Positions 12,601-21,664 of a DNA stretch of 64,000 nucleotides are shown one piece after another (position 1 is the stretch's first letter; each line of letters begins with the position of its first letter). The DNA is from Mesostigma viride (lineage: Eukaryota > Streptophyta > Mesostigmatophyceae > Mesostigmatales > Mesostigmataceae), in NCBI GenBank assembly GCA_009746045.1, contig RPFO01000584.1, forward strand, positions 1,566,343 through 1,630,342, written 5' to 3'. A model generated the notes under the pieces. It saw nothing but the letters and a program-made list of their open reading frames with translations, was not told where the DNA came from and searched no databases. The position numbers and the translations under genes were made by a program.

Positions 12601-14551
12601 GAAGCACGCCTGCGTGCTGGCGTGAATGTGCCCTGCACCTTTGCAGTGACTGGAATGGGCAAGGGCATCCACGCAGTCTGGCTGCAGTGATTTGCCCCGG
12701 GAAACGATGATCGTCGGCTTCTTGACCGGCTTCTGTCACCACCGCAGTGGATGGCGCAATGGATGGCATGAACCAGCACACAGCTTGCTAGCCCACTCGG
12801 AGAATCCTATTTACCATGCCAGCCATCTCTCAGCCTCGCATCCTTGCATTCCCCCTGTTCAAGCTCTCATTGACGTTGCCCATGTCATCATAGGTACCAT
12901 TCCTTGCATGGTGGGGATGTTTCCCTCTCCCACTCTGCCATGCAACCACTCCGTTCTCCCCTCTGGCGCACAACTACCCACCGTTTCCTGCCACGAACAA
13001 ACCATCTCGCTCCTTATTCTGGCAACCCATTCCGCTCCGTATTCTGGCAGCGCTGGCCCACGTGGAGGAGGCCCGCCAGGGTGCACCCTCCAGGGCATCC
13101 TCGTCCAGCGTGGGCAGCGTGACGGGAGGCAGCAGCCGGCTCAGCCACCGCCTGGGCCTGGTGACGCGGGAGATGGCGGGCGACGTTCCGCGGCTCATGG
13201 TAGTGGGCAACGGCCAGCCAGGGCCCTGCCTGGACCTGGGGCGCGTCAGCGCTGAGCTGGCGCTTGCGGCCGAGAACGCCGACCTGGTGAGTGGATGTTT
13301 TCTTTGTTTCGACCTCTGCGTTGAAGGGCAGAGACCGCCAACCTGGGTGGTGGTTTTCTTGCATTCACACCTTTCTGGGTAAAGAATGGTTGGTTTTAAT
13401 AAAGAATGCCGGTCTGGTGGGTGGGTGTTTTGTTTGTGGCCTTTTCTTGGTGTCGCCTGTTTACCTGGCGGTTGGCTGACTCGTTCATGTGGGTAGAGAA
13501 GGCGTGCCGACCTGGTGGGGATGGTAGCGTGGTGGGCGTAGAGGGCCCGACCTGGTGCGAGGTGTCGCTTGGTCTTTAATTGTTGGTCTTTATTTATTTG
13601 TTGGTCTTTATCTATTCGTGTAGATCTGACATTAGTTAACCGCCGCTAGTATAGCGGGATGGTGACCCGTCGATGGCGGTTATTCCCATGGGGCTATGGT
13701 GGGGACTTGCGCCTACATATGGTGCATAAAGTGTATTGCCTCCTATATAATGATGATGTGCTACCCTGCCTGGCTGTCGCTGTTCTCATCTACCCTCATC
13801 CTCCTGCCCGCGCGCGTGCACGTTGATGCAGGTGGTGCTGGAAGGCATGGGCCGGTCACTGCACACCAATTACCACGCGAAATTCCTGTGCGACTCGCTG
13901 AAGGTGGGCAACTGCCACAACCCTGGCAGGGTTGTGCTCGCATGTCATGCGTCTTGTGGCTGGGTAAATGCGTCCCAACGTGGTGCGTGGAGTCATGGAT
14001 CGATAAACGTGGGATGTGTGGTGAAAGGAATACCTGTTTGTCTCACTTGCATGCTTCAAGCTTGGCAGGCATCCGCATGATGCTATCGGCTGTACGCCCG
14101 CGCTGCCCAGTCTGGTTTGCCCATGGTGACCACTATGTTTCCCCTGTGCTGCCCTCTTTGTTTTGCTTCAGCGGCCCACCTTGTCCCAACCGCGTTGCCC
14201 AGCTTTCTTTGCGCTCATTTTGTTGCACACGAACTGCTAGCCATGATCAAGGCCCGCAGGGTGATGTTACCTTGTTCCATCCATACTGCCCTTATGTGTT
14301 TCGCACCCACTTTCTGCCGCTCCCACATTATGCTGCTTGCTGGCGTGCTGCTGGCTATGATCAAAAACCGCAAGCTGATCGTGACTGTTGTTCCACCAAT
14401 CCTGCCTGCTCTTGTTCCCCACCTCCCAATGGTGGCGCGCCTGCCCTGTGGCTGCTTGCAGCTGGCGATGATCAAAAACCGCAAGCTGGCCGAGCGCTTC
14501 AACGGGGCGCTCTACGACTGCGTGTGCCGGTTTGAGCGCGGCTCGCTCTGA
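692..14551 (+). CDS. PANK2: Pantothenate kinase / DUF89 phosphatase (PANK2-type), 5' partial, 17 exons
   Basis: Two-domain plant-type protein: a pantothenate kinase (first step of CoA synthesis) fused to a DUF89/ARMT1-like metal-dependent phosphatase thought to remove damaged phosphopantetheine-type metabolites. Exons: 692-786, 1290-1477, 2335-2461, 3155-3308, 5070-5166, 5515-5597, 6290-6406, 7135-7198, 8211-8268, 8918-9006, 9857-9911, 10382-10491, 11460-11543, 12135-12378, 13051-13286, 13832-13903, 14462-14551. All junctions are GT-AG and phases join without a stop, giving about 653 residues. The first exon carries the end of the kinase domain (RHEGYLGALGAF). The linker has VERF and WVEKFV. 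DUF89 motifs follow: YEPNTVD, EGGTEDA, FVDNAGAD (about 389-394, probable metal ligands), NWKPAIND (418-425), EGMGR plus TNY (604-614), MIKNRKLAE. Exon 14 adds a Gly/His-rich insert with two Cys pairs. Exon edges were chosen by phase and family alignment from memory. Confidence 0.93.
773..852 (+). repeat. Repeated exon-1 donor region
   Basis: The end of the first exon (TTCTTATGTGACAG, then GTAC) is followed by two degenerate copies: TTTTTGTGACAG followed by GTATGG (donor at 824) and TTCTTGTGTGACAG followed by GCAAGG (at 847). Use of the third, a GC donor, would add 60 nt with the frame still open. Confidence 0.6.
2876..3100 (+). repeat. 9-bp minisatellite, unit CCCATTGTG
   Basis: About 25 near-perfect units (CCCATTGTG, variants CCTGTTGTG and CCTATTGTG) fill the intron before exon 4 of the PANK2-like gene. 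The open frames across it (Val-Pro-Ile-Val and Leu-Cys-Pro repeats) are by-products. Confidence 0.9.
3418..4421 (+). repeat. 15-bp GT-rich minisatellite, about 1 kb
   Basis: About 67 units of GTTGTGTTGCTGGGG with C/T and T/C variants fill most of the intron between exons 4 and 5. The plus strand is G/T-only over long stretches with GGGG every 15 bp, so quadruplex formation is possible. All frames stay open because the unit is a multiple of three and lacks stops; none looks like a real protein. Confidence 0.92.
6040..6245 (+). repeat. Pyrimidine-rich tandem repeat before exon 7
   Basis: About ten degenerate units of CTGCCTTGTGCCTCTTATTC and the variant with CATGCCTC run up to the 3' splice site of exon 7 (6289) in the PANK2-like gene. 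The repeat extends the pyrimidine-rich region upstream of the acceptor. Confidence 0.8.
6475..6516 (+). repeat. Echo of exon-7 3' end and donor
   Basis: The sequence GTGGACGCGCGCAAG..GAGAAGGAGAAGTGAGTG repeats the end of exon 7 and its donor (6379-6413), about 100 bp downstream in the intron. Both the coding part and the GTGAGTG donor are kept. Confidence 0.75.
7185..7630 (+). repeat. 50-bp tandem array copying exon-8 end and donor, 9 units
   Basis: The unit runs from the end of exon 8 (GACGCGATGGAGCCG) across the donor (GTAGGTGGCACGAC) to CCCCCCCATGGCGATAGC, and repeats every 50 bp with the donor near 7199, 7249, 7299 and so on to 7599. Units are almost identical; the first and last differ slightly (ATCGTGAT, ATCGCGAT). 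Each unit carries a complete-looking 5' splice site. As 50 is not a multiple of three, most later donors would shift the frame. The reverse-strand open frames here are by-products. Confidence 0.95.
7735..7822 (+). repeat. GATGTGGGG-type tandem repeat
   Basis: Three degenerate units of about 36 bp with core GGGTGATGTAGATGTGGGGAT in the intron between exons 8 and 9. Confidence 0.75.
8571..8690 (-). repeat. 62-bp direct duplication with CACGTGAGTGCGTCACG motif
   Basis: Two copies of a unit containing GTACTAATAAT, GTTAACGAGCACGTG, AGTGCGT(C/G)ACG and GGGTGGT. On the minus strand the motif resembles the 3'-terminal hairpin of the reverse-transcriptase retroelement at 22395-22440 (CACGTGACGCAGTCACGTG followed by a TTAA-rich end), so these may be retroelement 3' ends within an intron of the PANK2-like gene. 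Confidence 0.55.
9345..9432 (+). repeat. 22-bp tandem repeat, five units
   Basis: Units of GTATATTCCCTGTGTGTCAA AA type, period 22 bp, in the intron between exons 10 and 11 of the PANK2-like gene. Confidence 0.85.
9573..9714 (+). repeat. 71-bp direct duplication
   Basis: Two adjacent copies differing at a few positions, each starting TATCTGGTGCTCTTGG and ending CCCCACCATGT, in the same intron as the 22-bp array. Confidence 0.88.
10492..11135 (+). repeat. Series of exon-12 end/donor echoes
   Basis: After exon 12 ends in CGGGGATCGAG followed by GTGAGG, the intron carries diverged copies near 10627-10657, 10755-10788, 10827-10857, 10899-10930, 10964-10992, 11060-11075 and 11115-11135. Examples are CGGGGGTTGAG+GTGAGG, CGGGGATGGAG+GTGAGG and CGGGGATTGAG+GTGAGG. 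Words such as GATGCGGTATGTGGG recur between them, so the whole segment looks like a decayed tandem duplication seeded at the exon edge. Confidence 0.7.
12369..12490 (+). repeat. Exon-14 end/donor repeat, 3.5 units
   Basis: Units of 34-39 bp, each beginning with a copy of the last exon-14 bases (GACCTGGCTG), then GTAGGTCACTT-like sequence and CCGTGCTAGTGGG. The first unit straddles the real exon/intron border at 12378/12379. Confidence 0.8.
13272..13560 (+). repeat. Exon-15 end/donor echoes
   Basis: The exon end GAGAACGCCGACCTG and donor GTGAGTGG recur as diverged copies near 13329 (GAGACCGCCAACCTGGGTGG), 13404 (AAGAATGCCGGTCTGGTGGG), 13497 (AGAAGGCGTGCCGACCTGGT) and 13540 (GAGGGCCCGACCTGGTGCGA). 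A following TTTTCTTTGTTT-like stretch is also shared by the first copies. Confidence 0.7.
14229..14392 (+). repeat. Two upstream echoes of exon-17 start
   Basis: Two degenerate copies of the last exon's beginning lie upstream at about 116-bp spacing: CTGCTAGCCATGATCAAG at 14230 and CTGCTGGCTATGATCAAAAA at 14347, against CTGGCGATGATCAAAAACCG at the true exon (14462). They still read as (L)LAMIKARR and LLAMIKNRKL. Confidence 0.78.
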
Positions 14552-14584
14552 GGGGTCATCGTAAGGGGGCAGGGGAAGGGGCGA

Positions 14585-14715
14585 GTTGAAGGGGGCGACA
14601 AAAGAGGGCAATCAAAGAGGGCAATCAAAGAGGGCAATCAAAGAGGGCAATGAAAGAAGGCAATGAAAGAGGGCAGTGGAATAAGGCAATTAAAGTGGGC
14701 AATGGAGCGGGGCAA
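14585..14715 (+). repeat. 13-bp repeat in PANK2-like 3' UTR
   Basis: About ten units of AGAGGGCAATCAA, decaying to AGGCAATGAA and GGGCAATGG, start 34 bp after the stop codon. Confidence 0.85.
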
Positions 14716-16080
14716 TACAAGGGGGCAGCGGAATGGATTAATGGAATGGTTACGGCAGATAGCACTTCAGTCAATGGGCTTCCCCGAACGCTTCCAGGGC
14801 CCTGTCACATATGAGCATCCCTTGAGGCACGGCGTTGCTGCCAGCTGGCAGCTGCACTGGTCATGCCGCACATCATCATGTGTCGTGATGCATCATTGTG
14901 CGTCATGGCACATGTCATGACCATGTACGAACAGGACCTTGGCACATAACCTGGCCCCAACGTCTCCTTACGAGCTACGCATGGGAGGATCTCCCCTTGT
15001 ATCAGTACATGTTAGGGCATGTAGAGCACCCACCAGGAAGACTATCATAGGCTGTGCATTGACGCTGCTGGACGCCTGTTGTTTTTTTACTTGGGTATAG
15101 GCTGCATGCTTACTTGGGATCCAGCTACGCAGGGATCCATTTTTGTTGCAAAATGCCTCAGGACGTGTCACTTATTGCCATGGGCATGCGTGCGGGCAAC
15201 GGCCATTCACTGAAAATATATTGCGGCCTGCATCTGAATCGGCCTGCGACTTGCTGGTGCGTTCAGCGAGTGCATAAGCACAATAGGTACCCATTGGTTG
15301 TTGTGACATGCACATGCATAGCCAACAGGGGATGATGGGTAGCGTTCTGCATGCCTTAGATCTGTAATTCTACATTCATAAGCTGATTTCGACCGTATAT
15401 CTTATTCCATAGCCGGCAGTTCCCAGCAGTCGTGGCAGCTGCTTGTAAATACAATTGTGTTGTGCGTGCCTGCTTCATCTGGAAGCAAGATGGGTCTGGC
15501 AGGCAAGATTAGAAGTTATTTAAATTAATAGCTATGTTCACAAGCCATTTATCTATAAATGAATTCCAGGAATGCTACGCACCCAGGTCACAAAGTTTAT
15601 ATGCCAGAATCTCCGAATTACTGGAACCACTCTCCGTAAAAGAGTTTCTGTCGCAGCCTGGTCGCAGTTGGTTTATAGTTTGAGATGCATACGGATCAGG
15701 AGACCTCTACTACTATAGCTGTGGAATCTATGCCAAAGGTCCTAGTTTGAACCCTGTCGGAGCTATGCTGAGTATATGTGCTTGTTTCGCATACTGGCAC
15801 TAGGCAGAATTTGGTTTACTATGTGTCATCTGCTGCCAGCTGTCTCGACAAAATTCCAGGATCGAATCCTTGCTACATGGGGCACGGTCGTGTGCCAGGA
15901 CTGGTCAACAAAGGAACGTTATAATATAGTACACATGTCTGTATAACACCGCGGGCTATTTTTTTTTTTTAACGTGCATAACAAGAAGTCTTGAGGGAGG
16001 GCGCCCGACCCTTTCTAATGCTGCAGTAAGTGAGTCCCTGTACGTAAACTAAACAAAAACAAGTTCATGACATATTTGTC
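14716..16080. other. Intergenic, two tRNA-like relics
   Basis: No gene is seen. The segment at 15707-15765 (CTATAG, AGGTCCTAGTTTGAACCCTG, TCGGAGC) resembles an A-box/B-box tRNA relic like that at 62227-62283. A second B-box-like word (GGATCGAATCC) lies at 15859-15869. Both are too diverged to be working tRNA genes. Confidence 0.35.
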
Positions 16081-16165
16081 CATTCCATCCCATGTTCCCC
16101 TCCCACTGAGGACTTATGCTCACGTGACGCAGTCACGCACGTGTCTATTAATTAATTAATTAATT
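16081..16165 (+). mobile_element. 3' end of reverse-transcriptase LINE, truncated
   Basis: It matches the minus-strand 3' UTR at 22395-22475: CATGTTCCCCTCCCACTGAG, then CACGTGACGCAGTCACG and a (TTAA)n tail (TATTAATTAATTAATTAATT). Only the last part of the element is present. Confidence 0.7.
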
Positions 16166-16381
16166 GTCCGGTACGTCCAATTAACTGTTACCGGAGCAAA
16201 GTTACGCCAACTCAGTTGTCATGCAATGAGACAAACGGTCAGCACAGCAAGTGTCAAGGCCGATCAGACCAATGCGGAAGCTCAAGCCTGAGTCCAGCTA
16301 ATGTGCCCATGTATGTTATGAGGCCGACCGCGAAAACTATATACTAGCTACTTACAGTATCAATATGATTGACGACTGCTT

Positions 16382-17735
16382 ATTAATTAAATTAATTAAA
16401 CTCGTGCTCCCGTTGGGGAGTCACGGAGCACCGAAGTGCTTTTAATCCCTGTGTGTGCACTACAGGAGAAAGGGCAGAGACCCCCAGTCTCCTTCATGCC
16501 AAAGGCATGCCACAGCTGCAATCGGGCGCGGCTAGCTAAAAGGACAGGCTAACGATCCGGCAAACTGTGGGTGCAATAAGACCCATGTGAGCATGTCATA
16601 GCAAGGAGCGTGGGCAAGTAATCTGAACATAGCCAGGGCGTAGCATGGCTGTACTAGAACTAGGCTAAGGCTATGGCTGGTTGTGTACCGTGCGTTGGCG
16701 GCACGTGACTAGGTTTGTTGGCACAGCTAGGCAAACATTCTAGGCATGGCTGCCTTAGCGACAGTGACTCCAATGGTTACAAGCTAGGGCTATTGCTATT
16801 CTAGCCCGCTGGGGGCGTCCACATCTTGTGGTTGATCATCAGGTCCCCGCCCCTCCAGTACACCTTGGGCTTCTGGGGGTCCTGCTTATGGCGGAGGTAT
16901 TCCGGCCACAGGTCGCGTCGCTGCTGTTGCTGAGCGGGGGTTAGGTCGTCATCCAGCGTCCAGGTGAGGTCGTGCAACCGCTTGCGACGAGAGAGGAACC
17001 GCTGCTTATCCTCAGGGGAGATGAAGGTGAGCAGGACTGGTGGGGTGGCCGCCTTGTCCCGTGAGTGGGGAAGGCGGTGGCACCCACGCAGTTCTACCTC
17101 ACCTACCAGGCCCATGAGGGTAAGAAGCTGTTTCTTGATCTCGTCAGCAAGGGAGGTTGACGTCTCACCTGGCTTCTGGGGGAAGCGACGTAGCACCACT
17201 CGGCACTCGCGGCGAGCGCGATCGGTGACCTCCCGTTGCTGGGCCTGGCGGTGGTCCTCCAGCTCCTGGAGCTTCGTGGCGATGGCGTCGGTGGTGGAGG
17301 CGGTCGCTGTCCGCAGCAGGTCCGCGTAGGAGAGCGGGAGGTCACCAGCATCCTGCCGGGGTGGCTGGGAGGCAATGGTGGCCGTCTGCTCCGCTAGCTT
17401 TGGGACCTGTGTGGCCAGGGCCTCGGTGTGGGCGGTGATGGCCTCAAGCTTCTTCATGAGCACGCCGCACTTGCCTTCCACCTGGTTAAGGCGAGAGACA
17501 AGTGCAGCATGCGTTTCCGAAGCCTGCGCCGCGGTGTGTAGCGCCGTGAACTGTGGTTGTAGCTTGTGGACGACCTTGGTTTCCACGTTGGAGACCCGGG
17601 CCTCGACCGTGTTGAGCGTGGTGTTCAGCGAGGTCATCTTCTCGGCCAGCGGCCAGGTCACGTGCTCCTCCAGCACTGCGCGGATGTCATCCTTGCAGAG
17701 GGAGGAAGCCGATGGGGCTGCCGGCTTATAGTGTA
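16382..17735 (-). mobile_element. ORF1-only LINE, family 1, 5'-truncated
   Basis: Read on the minus strand: partial ORF1 (17676-16801), then about 400 bp of 3' UTR, a hairpin pair (AGCAC-TTCG-GTGCT and CTCCC-CAAC-GGGAG) and a TTAA-type tail at 16382-16402. No reverse transcriptase lies between ORF1 and the tail. The same arrangement occurs at 21665-22372 and, in plus orientation, at 19160-21480. Confidence 0.8.
16801..17676 (-). CDS. LINE ORF1-like protein, uninterrupted 291-residue frame
   Basis: Retroelement nucleic-acid-binding (ORF1p-type) protein. About residues 1-130 are heptad-rich (LNTTLNTVEARVSNVETK and onward), suggesting a coiled coil. A central RRM-like part follows (RECRVVLRRFPQKP, LTLMGLVGEVELRGCHRLP, PPVLLTF) and then a C-terminal part (TLDDDLTPAQQQQRRDLWPE, VYWRGGDLMI) of the kind found after the RRM in L1-like ORF1 proteins. 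Compared with the copy at 19338 it lacks the first 100 or more residues, so the start codon is probably just an internal methionine. Expression is unknown. Confidence 0.7.
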   Translation of the reverse strand: MLEEHVTWPLAEKMTSLNTTLNTVEARVSNVETKVVHKLQPQFTALHTAAQASETHAALVSRLNQVEGKCGVLMKKLEAITAHTEALATQVPKLAEQTATIASQPPRQDAGDLPLSYADLLRTATASTTDAIATKLQELEDHRQAQQREVTDRARRECRVVLRRFPQKPGETSTSLADEIKKQLLTLMGLVGEVELRGCHRLPHSRDKAATPPVLLTFISPEDKQRFLSRRKRLHDLTWTLDDDLTPAQQQQRRDLWPEYLRHKQDPQKPKVYWRGGDLMINHKMWTPPAG

Positions 17736-17750
17736 GTATCGATTAACACG

Positions 17751-18232
17751 CGTTGCGTAGGCACAGGCGCCTGGGCCTAGCCGGGCACCTGGCCCGCACA
17801 GATCGATCAGGTAGATACATCAGATAGACTAGCTGGCACCAAGCCCGCCCAGCCTGGGCGATATGTCCTCACCTTCCGTGCCCCAGGCCGCGCGCGGCAG
17901 GGCCGCCACCCGTGGACTTTTCGTGATAGACTCGGCATGGACATATGCTACACTGGACGTGACGGGCTCACACCCGGGCAGCCTCCTGGTTTGTCTGTAC
18001 TATGGAGGCAGATGGTACGCAAGGTTAGATGGCAGGTAGTGATGAAGGAGACCACGTAGCCCCAAGTCTGTGGGGGCTCCGCGTGTGACTGTGTATGGCA
18101 TTCATAGCGATTCGGGCCGTGGTGCCTGGGCACAACCCTGTAACTCAGACCTAGCTAGATAGCTTACACCATCCATTCCATGGACATGACTTCCAGAACA
18201 TGGACTTGACATGTCTAATAATTAATTAATGC
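17751..18232 (+). pseudogene. Reverse-transcriptase C-terminal tail, LINE remnant
   Basis: The sequence is the plus-strand counterpart of the end of the RT frame at 22645-23166 (GLFVIDSAWTYATLDVTGS, LLVCLYYGGRWYA) followed by the same 3' UTR and an AATTAATTAAT end at 18220. The earlier part is broken by stops and frame changes. Confidence 0.7.
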
Positions 18233-18259
18233 TGGCCCACCTGGAAGTCCTTGAGTAAT

Positions 18260-18720
18260 AAATATTGCGTTGTCTCAGTCATGTGCCACATTCTGGGAAA
18301 CCGGCTGCAGTGGCTGCCGGCTTAGCCGCCTGGGCTACGATGGCGTCCAGGTTCTTGCCCGTCACGTCCGTGAACGTGGACCCTTGGGGGGGAAGGCGGC
18401 CATCGCCTCAGGACTTCAATATTCCAGCAAGGTTGCTTGTGTCGCAGCAGATGCAGCAGCCATGGACTTCAGCTCACCTTGCACTGAGGTGAGTGACCGC
18501 TGCATAGCATGTACATGTAGCAGCACAGCGGGGTTGGCTGCGGTGTGGCAGGTCGGCAGGGGTGTCGGCCTCGGCCGGCCGCGGCGTCGGTTGCGGCAGC
18601 AATGGGCGCTGCAGCGGTCGGCAAAGTTCGGGGCGCCGGCAGCAGGTAAGGAGGAGTGTTGTCAGAGTAGTCTTCTGTCGTGACCTCGCCGGTTTCGGGG
18701 TGCCGAATCTGGTCGTAGCT
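18260..18720 (-). pseudogene. Possible degraded LINE ORF1 relic
   Basis: On the minus strand short open pieces read LTSVQGELKSMAAASAATQ and, in another frame, TFTDVTGKNLDAIVAQAAK. They have the alanine-rich coiled-coil flavour of the ORF1 at 42106 (QAVKDIAAKPAS). A TTAA-rich stretch lies nearby at 18768-18785. The assignment is weak. Confidence 0.25.
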
Positions 18721-18934
18721 GCCGCGTCGTAGCGGTGTTTGAGGACTTGCTTACTTAATTAGGGATATTCATCAATTAATTAATAAATTATAGAGCGGGC
18801 ACTGTTTAGGGATCGCCAATTTGAGACGTACAGATGACTGCCCCCAGTGAATCTTGCATGCATGACGCGTGAGCAGCTATGTCAGTGCGGCAGGCGTGAT
18901 GTGCCGCCGACAACGAGGCCACGGTATCCATGAC

Positions 18935-19055
18935 ATATTAAATTAAATTTTAACATAACTCCGTTGCCCAGGAGTACATGTAGCACATATCCCTGAGAAG
19001 GGGCATATGGCTCTTAATACACTCTTGGCTAGTAACTTAATTCCTGCATAGGGTA
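18935..19055 (-). mobile_element. LINE family 2, 3'-end fragment
   Basis: The minus strand reads GCCATATGCCCCTTCTCAGG, GATATGTGCTACATG, ACTCC-(8 nt)-GGAGT and an A/T-rich tail, matching the family-2 3' ends at 34380-34430 and 43890-43940. Confidence 0.65.
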
Positions 19056-19337
19056 GGCTGTAAACATGGCATGGTGTAAACATCAGACATGGATACATAT
19101 GCAATACTCGAGTTAGTCTGAAGCCGTAGCTACATGCTCCTAACTAGTTAATGCACGAAAATGGCTGACGGCGGTATGGCTGGCGGCGGAGCTCAGATCT
19201 TTTGCGTCCGTACGTGAGCCCCAAATTCGGTCAGATCACTTGCATTCGATGCGGATTTTAAAGATGCACCCGCCAGTATAATCGGTTACGGCTAAAACGC
19301 AGGATCAACAAAGTTACGCACGTGACAAGCAGCTATA

Positions 19338-21167
19338 TGACGACTCCAAAAGCCAAGCGCGAGGTTTGGAAAAGGGGCTTTCCGGCTCCCAGCCCAACCC
19401 ACTCGCCATCATCCTTGCCCAGCCGTCTGGGCAGCCCAAACCATCGCCAGCAAACCCATCGCCCAGCCGGCCTCGCCCGAGCTCAAGAAACCCTGCCACC
19501 CGGACACAAATGGCGAAAGTATACCTACCAGATTACGACCGCTTTTCTTTCAGCAACTGGCTGCAACTGACCAGCGAAGAATGCACCGAAATAGTGCATT
19601 TCTTAGCATAGGAACGCAAGCTCCTTGGGCCCTTATTAGGGCCCATCCCCGCCGACAGCCTGGAGGCGTTCCTCGCCAGGCCAGATCTCAACCACCGCCT
19701 CGCTATCATGTGCAGCTTCTTCCAGCTACCTATGAACAAAATCGTCGCCAAGCTCCGCGCACCCCAGCCCAGCCTGCGCGGCCGACTAAGCCACATCGGC
19801 TCCCTCATCCCTCTGCAAGGACATCTGACATGATCCGAGCAGTGCTGGAGAAGCACGCTGACCTGGCCATTGGCCGAGAAGCTGACCTCGCTGAACACGA
19901 CGCTCAACACGGTGGAGGCCGGCGCCCGGGTCTCCAATGTGGAAACCAAGGTGGTCCACAATTAGCTCCAACCCCAGTTCACGCCGCTGCACACCGCGGC
20001 GCAGGCATCTGAGACGCACGCTGCACTTGTCTCTCGCCTAAACCAGGTGGGGGGCAAGTGCAGCGTGCTCATGAAGACGCTTGAAGCCATGATTCACCGC
20101 CCACACCGAGGCCCTGGCCTCACAGGTCCCAAAGATAGCGCGGAGCAGACGGCCTCCATGCATCGCGCGATATAAGTGTCATTGCGCATGCATATCATCT
20201 TGTGTTATTATCCTTTTCAGGTGTGCACTGATTGTGCATACAACTTTGTTATGGTGTGCTTTTAAGAGACTTAATAATCAAACAGGACAATGCTTGTACT
20301 TGTAAGCAGCAACGGTAATGCCAATGTCATGAGATGATGTGTCACATATATAGGCATGTGGTGCATTGCAAGAACACAAAGAAAACATGCCTGATTGGTC
20401 AGATTGTTGAGGAACCCCCTGAACCATTCAAAAAACAGCATTTTCAAGAGTCACCGTACGATTTGCGTTTAATACCCCGTACGAGCGTATTATACCCAAT
20501 ACCCATGGGCCCCGTACGATTGCGTATCAATTGCGTATGCCTGTACACTGATCCCAGCCACCCCGGCAGCCGGATGCTGGCGACCACCTGCCCCTCTCCT
20601 TTATAGATGCGGACCTGCTGCGGACAGTGACCGCGCGCGCCTCAACAATACCGACGCCATCGCTACGAAACTCCTGGAGCTTGAAGACCTTCGCCAGACA
20701 CAACAACGGGAGGCCACCGACCGCGCCCGCCGCGACTGCCGGGTGGTGCTGCGTCGCTTCCCCCAGAAGCCAGGTGAGACGTCTACCACGTGTACTTGCC
20801 GACGAGCTTAAGGATCAGCTCCTTACCCTCATGGGCCTGGTAGGTGAGGTAGAACTGCGTGGGTGCCACCGCCTTCCCCACTCACAGGACAAGGCGGCTC
20901 CCCCACCAGTCCTGCTCACCTTCCCCTCCCGTGAGGACAAGCAGAAGAAGAAGCGGTTCCTTTCTCGTCGCAAGAAGTTGCACGACCTCACCTGCATGGA
21001 CGCTGGACGACGACCTGACCCCCGCCCAGCAGCAGCAGCGACGCAACCTGTGGCTGGAGTACCTCCGCCACAAGCAGGACCCCCAGAGAAGCCAAAGGTG
21101 TACCGCTGGAGGGGCGGGGACCTGATTGATCAACCACAAGAGGTGGACGCCCCTTGCGGGCTAGAAT
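19338..21167 (+). pseudogene. LINE ORF1, frameshifted and interrupted
   Basis: The N-terminal part (MTTPKAKREVWK, then after a frameshift MAKVYLPDYDRFSF and onward) is missing from the other family-1 copies. The coiled coil (LTSLNTTLNTVEA) and the C-terminal RRM-like half (LTLMGLVGEVELRGCHRLPH) follow. There are several frame changes and stops (for example near 19610 and 19830), plus the insert at 20158-20549 between the coiled coil and the RRM. Confidence 0.72.
20158..20549. mobile_element. About 390-bp insert within ORF1 pseudogene
   Basis: Comparison with the uninterrupted copy (17676-16801) places this sequence between 'cagacggcctccat' and 'cccagccaccccgg'. The ends look weakly like inverted repeats (AGTGTCATTGCGCATGCATATC against reverse-complemented AGTGTACAGGCATACG), so it may be a small non-autonomous DNA transposon. 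No coding capacity is seen. Confidence 0.45.
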
Positions 21168-21480
21168 AGCTTGTAAGCCCTACCTTGTATCCATTGGTAG
21201 TCACTGCAGCCATGGCAGCCATGCCTAGAATGGTTGCCTAGCTATGCCATACCTAGCCACGTGCACCGCCAACACACGGTACACCACCATGCAGCCATAG
21301 CCTTATAGCTTAGTCCTTGTACAGCCATGCTGGCGTCCTGGCTATGCGCTCAGATTACTTGCCCTCGCTCCTTTTATGATATATGCTCACATGGTTCTTA
21401 TTGCACCCACAGATCTTGCCGGATCGTTTTCCGGGTCCGATTGCCGCTGTGGCATTAATTAAAATCATTAATTAAAATCA

Positions 21481-21655
21481 TAGCTCCGTGGGGAGCATAT
21501 ATGTAACACATAGCCCTGAGAAAGGGGCATCTATGCATGGGTTTGTAATACAATCAGGGCGACAACCTGCAGGTGTAGGATGTATACAACTATCACCTGC
21601 TCTGGGTGCACAGGGTGCACCTGCACCGCCATGATGGTTCATGCCTCCTAAACAA
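21481..21655 (-). mobile_element. LINE family 2, 3'-end fragment
   Basis: The minus strand carries ATGGCGGTGCAGGTGCACC, ACCTGCAGGTTG, the TGTGTTACATATATGCTCC-CCAC-GGAGC hairpin and a tail of ATTTTAATTAAT type, homologous to 34255-34433. Confidence 0.8.
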
Positions 21656-21664
21656 GCCAACAAG

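Larger units (their letters stand above)
19160..21480 (+). mobile_element. ORF1-only LINE, family 1, near full length but decayed
   Basis: It begins with ATGGCTGACGGCGG...GGAGCTCA, also found at the start of the family-2 element (41980). It then has a broken ORF1 (19338-21167), a 3' UTR homologous to the minus-strand copies, and ends at about 21453 with CGATTGC.GCTGTGGC plus ATTAATTAAAATC repeats, short of the terminal hairpins of the other copies. A 0.4-kb insert splits ORF1 at 20158-20549. Confidence 0.72.

Noticed and set aside
15707-15765. Functional tRNA gene
   Set aside because: Only B-box-like and weak A-box-like words are present; no cloverleaf with an anticodon arm can be drawn.
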